Shown in pieces: positions 27,801 to 35,710 of a stretch of 64,000 nucleotides of DNA (within the stretch, counting starts at the first letter, position 1; each line of letters starts with the position of its first letter). Source of the DNA: Nocardia sp. CDC159 (lineage in GTDB: Bacteria; Actinomycetota; Actinomycetes; Mycobacteriales; Mycobacteriaceae); the NCBI RefSeq assembly GCF_023740735.1, contig NZ_JAMRXH010000005.1:248001-312000 (forward strand), given 5' to 3'. The position numbers were made by a program, and so were the translations under genes. A model generated the notes under the pieces. The model made no database searches, was not told the DNA's origin, and was given only the letters and a program-made list of their open reading frames with translations.

Positions 27801-30357
27801 CCCGCGCACCGCGGTGGAAGTCCTGCTCCGCATCCTCGACCGCGACGCCGCCCAGATATCCCCGCACGCCGAACTCCGCGACGCCCTCGACCCCCACAAT
27901 CGGCTCGGACCCGCCGTCGATATCTACCTCGACGCACTGGGGCTCGCCGCCGAACAGGCCATCGGCTCTACCGTGCTCGCCCGCATCGACCAGGCCGCCC
28001 AACAGCTCTGGCCCCGTCTCGCCGACGCCCCCGCCTACCCAATGCTGCGGCAGCATCTGGCGACGATCGCGTGGTCGGGCCGCGACCCCATCACCGCCCT
28101 GTCCGACGCCGCACTGGCACGTGAACTCGATACCGCCAAAGATGTTGCGGCGGTGCTGGACTGGCGCCTGGACTCCAGCGGCAACCACTCCACCAGCACT
28201 GGCCCACTGCCGTGGCTGCCCAACGTCCCCGCCAACCTGCCACCCGATCCGGTCACCGACCATCTCCGCGCCCGCCACCGAATTATCGCCGAACTCGCCC
28301 ACCAGATCACCCAGACCACCGCCGAATGGTCAGCGGCCGCGGCGCCGGTATGGGCGCGGCCCGTCCTCGCCAATCCGCGCCTGCTCACCGACCTCGCGGT
28401 GTGGCGGGCCGCTAACCGCGTCTCCGACACCGACCTGCGCCCGACCGGCCCCTCCCGTCACGCGGTCCGTGAACGCGATCACCAGCAGCTACTCGATGCT
28501 CGGGTCACCGATGCGCTCGGCGACCTGCACACCGCGGTCCACAAGTGGTCCGCACTCGCCAAAGGCATCGACACCCGACTACTCACCGATCCGTGGTGGC
28601 CCGTGCTCGCCGACCGTCTCGACACCGCTGCAGCCGCCGGCATCGACATTGACACCCTGCTCCCCGCCGCCGCGGAACAGCGCCCACTGCCCGACGAGAT
28701 GCCCGCCGCCGCACTGTGGTTCCGACTCGGTTTCGACCCCTCCGCCCTCACCACCATCAGCCACCGCAACCTACGCCCGGACTGGATACCGCAGTTGCAC
28801 AGCCTGTTCGGCGACGACATCGCCGAACAACTCATCATCGATCCGGCCTGGCCACGCCTCGTCGCCGCCGTCGACAGCGCCACCGGCTGGACACCCGCCG
28901 ACATCCTCACCACCGCCCACGAACTACTGCTCACCGCCCACCCCGACCCGGCCTCCGGACCCCGACCCGACCAGCTCGCCACCGCGCTCGCCTGGCGCAT
29001 CGAAACCATCCTCCACCCCCCAACCCCCACCGCAAGCACCGAAAGCTCAACCCCCACAACGACTATGAACAGCACAGAACCCACCCCCGAAACCCCCGCC
29101 ACAAATAGCCGAGCACCGCAGCCCGCACCCCATTCCGACCTGATTGATTCGGCATCATCGGTACCCGAGCAGCTCCGCGGCGTGGCCGAACTGTTCCGCG
29201 CCGGCCGGGTCAAGGACGCCAACACAATGTTCCGGACGCTCGATCGCAAGCTCGGTGACGATGAACGCGACATCTTCACCCGCGTAGCGGACACCCTCTA
29301 TCACAACAGTTTTCCCGTCGCTCGCGCCCGACTCCGTTGGGCCGCCGACCGATATCCGCAGCACCGCGCGCTCATCCACGCCTGCATCCCCGACACCGAC
29401 CCACATGTCTACCAACCCGGCGCCACGGCAACCACAACGCTCGGACGCGACGAACGGCGCCGCACCGCCCCCCGCGACCACGAACAACCCGACCAGCCGC
29501 CCCGCCCTCGCCCGACACGATCCCGCGATCGCAGTACCGCCACCATCGAGGCCTACCACGCCACCCGAGCCACCGTCGATGACGACCCCGACCACATGCC
29601 GATACCTGACGCCGTCGACCACCGCTATCAGTCCGTCACACACCGCGACACACCCGACCCGTACACAGTGGACTACGACTGTGCCGCGGCACCCCGATCC
29701 CTCGGATTCTGTTGCTTCCATTGCGCCATCGAACGCGCGGTCATCGCCCTACCCTCGCACAGGCGCGGCGACGACGGCCTCTGCGAGAACTGCCGCGACG
29801 GCGGCGTCCCCGCCATCCCCGAGCACGACCCTGTCGACCACATCTCGGCCCGCTGTACCCACGTCACCAGCCTCTACCCGGCCACCGAGGCACGCGCCAA
29901 ACTCGCCCACGACTGGCGCCACGCACCCTCCCGTCGCGACCGCCACGCCATCGCCGACTGGGTCCACGATCATCCATTCCCCGACACGCCAGCGACGCCG
30001 ACCTTCGATCCGAACGACCCCGTCCAAATTCTCACCGACCGGCAACTCGCTCAACACATCGGCAACATCGAACAGCGAATCGCGTTGCAAGCCAACGACT
30101 CCATACTGTTCGGGCCCGCGTCGAGCAGCACTGACTCCAAGTCCAACGAGCCGCGAGTTCATCGTGGCTGGCTACGCGACGAACTTGCCGATCTCACCGC
30201 GGAACAGGACCGCCGTGCGCGATTGACACCGGATCAGGTCACCGCCGAAGACGACTTACGCGACAGCCACCGCCAGTCGAGCGACGCCGAGACAGCCGTC
30301 GACCTCAGCAGGGAAGACAATCCCAGCCGCCGACCAGATCACGACATCGGGCTCTAG
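24844..30357 (+). CDS. MobF-family conjugative relaxase-helicase (TrwC/TraI type)
   Basis: 1837 aa from ATG 24844. The N-terminus GYLYYVQQV carries candidate nicking tyrosines (Tyr14, 16, 17). FDITFSPVKSVSALWA and the metal-binding histidines in FTHRQSRAGDPDLHTHV (His266, 277, 279) complete the relaxase domain (about 1-420). An SF1 helicase follows: Walker A ANAPAGTGKTTAM near residue 618, Walker B LVIVDEHVRL near 700, and a C-terminal motif ATIDSAQGITTDT. The enzyme nicks oriT, stays linked to the DNA and unwinds it for transfer. Residues about 1445-1760 are unusual: they resemble the protein at 21377-22816, including a FCCFHCAIERAV...DDGLCENCRD zinc cluster. No type IV secretion genes are in the window. 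Confidence 0.93.
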   Translation: MTATLHKVLAGSGYLYYVQQVAAADSTDPKPDGLADYYSAHGEAPGTWHGSGLAALGLQPGDQVTEKQMEALFGMGRHPDAEAIQARVIDTEMDKGASRKEAEHAADKATRLGNPYRVYVADNAFRERCGQAFSEHNVTSGNEPTAGISDDIRARIRTEVAAGMFTEQYGRASLDARELSGWVAKNSRPASAAVAGFDITFSPVKSVSALWAIAPKNTPERIAAAHDRAVDDAIRWLEQHGVYTRLGRNGIRQVDVEGVVAARFTHRQSRAGDPDLHTHVVIANRVRTLNGLWRTLDGAMIYRLVVTVSEIYNSRLEQHLDADLGLAFAERFTDPTKRPIREIVGLPWALAEHWSRRDHAITTRLGELASLFQQQLGREPMPKEMFALMERATLETRPRKHGSRSWIEQRAAWRRDAEQILGGRKALNHKVSQILRQPRRPRQQFDTARIARLADQVVATVSAERGTWRAHHLRSEAERQLRGLVARDQWERVTSRVLAAALDPSRSLARGDPDLVAEPVLGEVPEVFRRRDGASVHTVAGAQSYTSPRRLAVAARLIELSNQTGARTIPERFVAAAIRDYNTDPDNCERRLNAGQVAAVTEFATSPSRIATANAPAGTGKTTAMRVLVDAWHASGGTVLGLAPTAKAAAVLAEATTVRAETVDKLLTVLTHHTPDPARDDPGFPPPLPQWMLQIDNGTLVIVDEHVRLGDDKRLRLFEFLVQRGATIRCVGDDHQLPSIEAGGTTLDTADATLTHVVRFADAAEASASLLVREGDPAAFGFYLDQQRVHSGAPGAAHDQAFAAWIADDRDGRDAVMLAPTHETVTELNDRARVERLARTGTPGAETRLSDELCASAGDIIATRRNAPRIRLGERDWVRNGYRWVVDAVREDGSLAVTHLRQGRQRGATTVLPPEYVRAQVRLGYAATIDSAQGITTDTCHVVLTGLESRNQLYVALTRGAATNHLYVPTAIDGSEASFWTEPGLFPRTAVEVLLRILDRDAAQISPHAELRDALDPHNRLGPAVDIYLDALGLAAEQAIGSTVLARIDQAAQQLWPRLADAPAYPMLRQHLATIAWSGRDPITALSDAALARELDTAKDVAAVLDWRLDSSGNHSTSTGPLPWLPNVPANLPPDPVTDHLRARHRIIAELAHQITQTTAEWSAAAAPVWARPVLANPRLLTDLAVWRAANRVSDTDLRPTGPSRHAVRERDHQQLLDARVTDALGDLHTAVHKWSALAKGIDTRLLTDPWWPVLADRLDTAAAAGIDIDTLLPAAAEQRPLPDEMPAAALWFRLGFDPSALTTISHRNLRPDWIPQLHSLFGDDIAEQLIIDPAWPRLVAAVDSATGWTPADILTTAHELLLTAHPDPASGPRPDQLATALAWRIETILHPPTPTASTESSTPTTTMNSTEPTPETPATNSRAPQPAPHSDLIDSASSVPEQLRGVAELFRAGRVKDANTMFRTLDRKLGDDERDIFTRVADTLYHNSFPVARARLRWAADRYPQHRALIHACIPDTDPHVYQPGATATTTLGRDERRRTAPRDHEQPDQPPRPRPTRSRDRSTATIEAYHATRATVDDDPDHMPIPDAVDHRYQSVTHRDTPDPYTVDYDCAAAPRSLGFCCFHCAIERAVIALPSHRRGDDGLCENCRDGGVPAIPEHDPVDHISARCTHVTSLYPATEARAKLAHDWRHAPSRRDRHAIADWVHDHPFPDTPATPTFDPNDPVQILTDRQLAQHIGNIEQRIALQANDSILFGPASSSTDSKSNEPRVHRGWLRDELADLTAEQDRRARLTPDQVTAEDDLRDSHRQSSDAETAVDLSREDNPSRRPDHDIGL

Positions 30358-30689
30358 ATTCTGTCCATGCCGCAGCCCCTTCCCAGAACCTCGGCTACCG
30401 CGGTCGCTTGTGACAAATGAAGGACGCCGCCAATGGCAATGGCCCGTTTCGCAGACCCAGATCATCCTCTGTAGGCCTTGCCAAAACATCAGTTGCTCAG
30501 TGGCAGCGCCGATGACTATCGGACCAACGCCCAGGCCCCGCCGACAGCAACCACGTCGCCGCAGCGACCATACTTCTCCTCACCCATAGCTCCCGGCAAA
30601 TCTACGATCGATCAGTGCAAACGGCACGATTGGATGCCGGTCGGCAAAGTCGTACACGACCGGTTGTAGACCTCACTGCCCGACAGCGC
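30358..30689. other. Gene-free stretch between relaxase and CRISPR array
   Basis: I see no gene, strong hairpin or complete repeat here. It includes a copy of a GACCGGTTGTAGACCT motif at about 30658-30673 that recurs in the array. It is the expected trailer end of the array if transcription runs leftwards. Confidence 0.45.
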
Positions 30690-33600
30690 GTCGCAATCGA
30701 GTCCGGCTGATTCAGCCGGACGCAGTCTGGCGTCGGCATCTACGGGTCGCCCGGTTTCGGGCCGCAATCGAGTCCGGCCTCAGCCGGAAGCAGGGGGGAC
30801 CTGTCTGGCAGGCCCGGAGATCCATGAGGTCTAGCCGCAATCGAGTCCGGCTGGATCGGCCGGAAGTAGTTGGCTGCCAACGCGTCTCGGATTACCCACC
30901 ACCAGTGCCCCGATCGGGTCCGGCTGGGGTGTCGGTAAACCTGGGTTGTAGACCTCCGATGCGGACACCGCGAACCGGTAGCCGCATTCGAGTCCGGCCG
31001 GGACAGCCGGAAGCAGGCGCGGCAATGCCGAACTGTCACTGCTCGAGTCGCAGATGCCGCAATCGGGCCTGGCCAGGGCCGCCTGAACCAAACAGGCTCG
31101 GATTCGCTGCTCTGCCAACAGGTTGATGGCCGCAATCGAGTCCGGCGGAGGACCGCCGGAGTCAGGCTGACGACGTGGCTGCCCTGGCTGTAACCGGCTA
31201 GACCGCCGCAATCGAATCCGGCCGGTTCGGCCGGAAGCAGGATCCGACCCGTTCCCAGGATGCTCCGTCAAACCTCAGCCGCAATCTAGTCCGGTCGGGA
31301 CGGCCGGAGTCAGGTCCTCGTCCTGTTCGCTACCGAGTGTTCGTGCCGCAGCCGCAATCGGGTCCGGCCCGGACGGCCGGAGACAGCCCAACACAACCTT
31401 GCTCACCGCGATCTGTACCAAGATGCCGCAATCAGGTCCGGCCGAGGCGGCCGGAGGCAGATGGCCGACGCGCAGTGATCGATGTTCCGCAACTAGGCGA
31501 CGCAATCGGGCAGGCCAGGCCGAAGGCAGATCCTCAAGATGGATGGCCGCCACACCGGTCTGCTCACCGCAATCGAGTCCGGCGGCTCGTTCGGCCGGAC
31601 GCAGACGTTCGCAATGATGTTCTCGGCGCTCACCGTGCAGCAGCCGCAATCGAGTCCGGCTGGTTCGGCCGGAGAACAGTGAATGATCGAGGCAAGCGCT
31701 CGCAGCGGGTCGCTCGCACCGCAATCGGGTTCGGCTGGGACGGCCGGAGGCAGCGTGCTGGAGCTGGACCCGCAGGTGCGGCGGGCAAGCGCGCCGCAAG
31801 CGGGTCAGCCCGGGACGGCCGGGGCAGGATGTCGGTGTCACCGGCGCGGAAATCGCGGTCGCCGAGGTCGCGGCAATCGAGTCCGACTAAATCGGTCGGA
31901 AACAGTTGCAACGCAAGCCCACACGGCTGAATGCGTTCGATCGGGCGAGTCCGGCTGGGACGGCCGGAAGCAGGTCACCCGCTCCCTTGAGGAGCAGGAC
32001 CAGTCGGTGCCGCAATCGAGCCGGCTGGTATGGCCGGCCGGAGTCAGCTGTCTTGGTCTTGCCGAAGGTCGCGGCCCATTCGTCGCCGCAATCGGGTCCG
32101 GCCGGGACGGCCGGAGGCAGCTGGACCCCCTTGGGCATCTTCGCCCAAATATCCTGGCCGCAATCAGGTCCGGCCCGGACGGCCGGATTAGTTGGCGACC
32201 ATCCGGCGGGTGGTGCGGTCCGACGCCCCGCCGCAATCGAGTCCGGCTGGTACGGCCGGAGGCAGGCATCGCTCATGCCATTGAGTTCCTGTGCCGCGTT
32301 GCCGCAATAGGGTCCGGCCGGGACGGCCGGAGGCAGGGATGGCGTCGCTGTATTCGATCCAGGTCGTCGCGTGGCCGCAATGGAGTCCGGCTGGTTCGGC
32401 CGGAAGCAGAAAGCCAGGTATCCGACGGGCCCGTTCAATGCCGGGCCGCAATCGAGTCCGGCTAGTTCGGCCGGAAGCAGGGGCGGCCCGCTCGCGCCCG
32501 AACACGCGCTCCATGTTCCCGCCGCAAACGGGTCCGGCCGGGCCGGGAGATCTGGTGATCCATCTGGCCACCGAGGTGCCGCAATCGGGTCCGGGAGGTT
32601 CAGCCGGAAAAGCTCAGCGCGATGAAACGGGCCCTAGATATCCTCTCGGGGCCGCAATCTAGTCCGGCCAGTTCGACCGGAAGCAGGCGGAAGAGATCGC
32701 AGTCATCATCCCAGTACACGAGCCGCAATCGAGTCCGGCAGGTTGCCCGGAAGCAGCAGGCCACGACGTGAAAATCATTGCGGATCGAGGTGGTTGACCG
32801 CAATCCGGTCCGGCCGGGACGGGTGGAGACAGACAGGAAGCCTACGACCTGTGGTCCGCATGGCTTGAAGGGCCGCAATCGGGTCTGGCCGGAGGCACCG
32901 CACCTCGGCGACCTGGTCCGGGAAGGTTTCGCCGCAACGGGACCGGCTGGTTCGGCTGGAAAGCGATGCTGGAATTCGTGGCTGCAATCGGATTCGGCCG
33001 GAACAGCCGGAAGCAGTTGCTGCTGTCTTCGCCCCGCGTTCCCTCAGCGATTTCTCGCCGCAATCGGGTCCGGCCGGGACGGCCGGAAGCACGCAGCACC
33101 TTTGTGCTCAACGCCGATGTTCGCTTTGCCGCAATCGAGTCCGGCTGGTTCGTCTGGAAGCACTGCGGCCCAACACATTGCACAGCTTCTTGGCGGTACC
33201 GCCGCAAACGAGTCCGGTTAATACCCGCCGGAAGCACCATGGAGAGCCTGATCCGACCCCGCCCGGCGGCGTGGGCCACAATCAAGTCCGGCACCGGTCA
33301 GCCGGAATCAGCGGTGGCGGCGCTGCATGAATCTGTGAGGCTGCCTGTGGAGCCGCAGTCGAGTCCGGTCGATTCGGCCGGAAGCAGTTGTATGTGATCG
33401 CAGTAACGTTCAGCTACTAAACCGCCGCAATCGAGCTCGGGCTGGCTCGGCCGAAAGCAGCAACGTACGAAGACATCTCGCCGCCCGCCGAGGACGCCGC
33501 AATCGAGTCCGGCCGGTTCAGCCGGAAGCAAGGGTGGGAATGGCGTCGCCGGTGCCCTTCTAAGTCATCCAGCCGCAATTGGATCCGGTTTGGACAGCCG

Positions 33601-34516
33601 GAAGCAGCAAGACGCGCGAGGGTCTCCGAGCGCAGCTGGGTCGCACCGCAATTGAGTCCATCTGCGGCCAGGAAGCAGCGGACCGCATGTCGCGTACTGG
33701 GCCCGGTCGACTCGCAAAATTCGGGGTCCGGGGACGGCCGGAGGCAGCGAGCCCATCGTCGCGTCTCCCATGGGAGACAAAATGCCGCAATCGGGTCCGT
33801 CGGATCTCGGTCGACGGACTCGTCGACGACCGGTTATAGACTTGAGGTTCCCCGCTTTCACGGAGAGCCAGGTACGACAGCGTTGGCACCGCGATGAAAG
33901 CCAACGGGCCGCAATCGGGTCCGGCCACGACGCCCGGCGTCAGGGCTGCCGGATTGCGGTGGGAGTCATCCAGCAATCCAAGCCGCAATCGAGTCCGGCT
34001 GCTACAGCCGGAGACAGACCCGGCGGACCCGTGCACAACAGCGCGAACGCCTGGCCGCAATTGAGTTCGCACTGGTACGGCCGGAGACAGGGGTGTTCGG
34101 TCGTGTGCTCGGGGCCCATGGGCGTCGGCCCGCAATAGAGTCCGGTTGGTACGGCCGGAGAGGAGGGCCTGTTCGTGGGTACCACCGACGTCTGGCTGCC
34201 GCAATCGAGTCCGGCTGGTACTGAGCAGCGCCGTGTCTCGCTGGAGAACTGCAACCGCACTTCTTTGCCGCAATCTAGGCCGGCCGATCCCGGTTGGCTG
34301 GACGCAGCCGCCGTCGAATGGTGCGAGAACCCCGGGATTCCAGGACTGGCCGCAATATGGTCCGGCCGGAATGGCCGGAGTCGGGGCTCCCGAATTTTCG
34401 TGTCTTCGACCTGCATAGAGTCCGGCTGGTTCGGCCGGAAGCAGCCAGCGCTTCCAGGGCGGTGGGGGAGACGCCCAAGGGCCGCAATCGAGTCCGGCCG
34501 AGACAACCGGAGACAA
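30690..34516 (-). CRISPR. Long CRISPR array with highly divergent repeats, about 53 units
   Basis: Units recur about every 73 bases: a repeat of about 36 bp and a spacer of about 35-40 bp. On the plus strand the repeat starts GCCGCAATCGAGTCCGG and ends CGGCCGGAAGCAG. Starts include 30690, 30761, 30834, 30981, 31056, 31129, 31205, 31278, 31351, 31425, 31643, 31718, 31870, 32085, 32157, 32230, 32301, 32374, 32445, 32651, 32722, 32981, 33057, 33128, 33352, 33496, 33784, 33982, 34198 and 34481. Most repeats differ from each other at several positions, and some have lost an arm. The inner part is a hairpin, TCCGGC...GCCGGA. The minus strand gives a 3' end of GATTGCGGC, as usual for class 1 repeats, so leftward transcription from the cas side is inferred. 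Confidence 0.9.
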
Positions 34517-34729
34517 GGCTCCCGGATTTTCGCATCTTTGACCTGCGGCGATGTCAGCTTGTTGCGAGCAGTGGCCCCACGATGTTGCGACACGCCGAAG
34601 TGCACTTATCTGGGTCGGCATGGATTATGTCGTGACCTGTGTGCAAGTGGTGCAGGCGTGTCGGGTGGTATTGGACCGCTCGTGGTTTGTCTGTGTGGAG
34701 TTATCAAAGTGCGTGGGTGTGTGGGTGGG
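34517..34729 (-). promoter_or_regulatory. Candidate CRISPR leader
   Basis: 213 bases between the last repeat and the csb3 stop hold no gene and no repeat. If the array is read leftwards, this is the leader position. Its first part (34514-34548) is nearly identical to the spacer at 34381-34413, suggesting duplication of leader-proximal DNA. Promoter elements were not identified. Confidence 0.45.
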
Positions 34730-35710
34730 TCAGGTGAGGGGGATGCCGTCGTCGCCGTGTGGGGCCAGGACGCCGTCGAAGGTGCGGCCGGGTATTTTGC
34801 GGCGGACGGCGGCGCGGACAGTGAATACGCCGAGAGCGTGCGCGGGAGCGGTGGGGATCGTGAGGGTGTCATTGTTGTTCCTGGTGGGGGTGAGTGCGGG
34901 GTGGTTGAGAAGGACTGTGACGGCGTCTATGTCGAGGGGTTGGTGCCACAGTGGCCAGGTGAGGATGGGTCGCCAGGTGGTTTTGCCGCGGCGGGTTTGT
35001 GGGAGGCGGTGCCAGCCGGGGCTGGTGCGGTGGGCGCCGTCGCTGTAGACGGGCAGGGCCGGCAGGGCCATGACGGCGAGCCAGGTGGCGCCGGGGACGC
35101 CTCGTTCGCGGCTGGTGCCGTCGGGGGCGTCGGCGGCGCTGTAGAGGACGCGGTGGTCGAAGTATTCGCCGGTGCATCCGGGGACTCGGATCCATCCGGT
35201 GAAGGCTTGGCGCAGCAGGGTTTTCGGGTCGGCGCGTACGAGGTTGAGGGATTTCTCGAACAGGGTGCGGAATTTCTGTTGGCCTGAGGGCGCGACGTAG
35301 GGGTTGATCATGGTGGGCGCGGTGGGGTCATCGACGAGGTCGGTGACGAATGCCGGGAACCATTGCTCGGCGCCGCGCAGGCGAGACCACCCTCTGGCGG
35401 CGGCAGCGAGTTCGGTGGCAGGCACGCGGAGGGGGTCGCGTCCGGTGCGGGACGGTGGCGGGAAGCCGGGATCGGTGTCGGGTAGTGCTGCGTCGGAACC
35501 GATGCCGGTGACCAGGGTGGTGAGAGTAGTGACGAGGTCGTCGATGGTGGCGTGGCCCGGGGCGGTGAGTACGGCGCGGTAGGTGTCGGAGTCCCAGGCG
35601 AGGGTGGCGGGGATGGCGCGGGTGGTGAGCAGTCGCAGCGTGCCCAGGGCGGTGAGGAAGCCGAGGGCGTAGCGGCCGTCGAGGGCGGGCAGGGTCAGGG
35701 GTGGGGTCAT
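34730..35710 (-). CDS. csb3: Type I-G (I-U) CRISPR protein Csb3-like (Cas8-type subunit)
   Basis: 326 aa from ATG 35710; the start overlaps the cas3 stop as ATGA. The N-terminus ALDGRYALGFLTALGTLRLL is typical of large-subunit-like proteins of this subtype, and later MINPYVAPSGQQKFRTLF and WHRLPQTRRGKTTWRPI stand out. The order csb1-csb2-cas3-csb3 is the arrangement known for actinobacterial type I-U loci. It is far shorter than Csx17 of other I-G loci. It probably forms part of the interference complex, but its exact role is not established. Confidence 0.65.
   Translation of the reverse strand: MTPPLTLPALDGRYALGFLTALGTLRLLTTRAIPATLAWDSDTYRAVLTAPGHATIDDLVTTLTTLVTGIGSDAALPDTDPGFPPPSRTGRDPLRVPATELAAAARGWSRLRGAEQWFPAFVTDLVDDPTAPTMINPYVAPSGQQKFRTLFEKSLNLVRADPKTLLRQAFTGWIRVPGCTGEYFDHRVLYSAADAPDGTSRERGVPGATWLAVMALPALPVYSDGAHRTSPGWHRLPQTRRGKTTWRPILTWPLWHQPLDIDAVTVLLNHPALTPTRNNNDTLTIPTAPAHALGVFTVRAAVRRKIPGRTFDGVLAPHGDDGIPLT

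Noticed and set aside
30740-34621. Long ORFs across the CRISPR array on both strands (for example 31683-32465 and 33560-34621)
   Set aside because: The unit length of about 72-73 bases is often a multiple of three, and stop codons are rare in the G+C-rich repeats. Translations are periodic repeats of the CRISPR unit with no other support.
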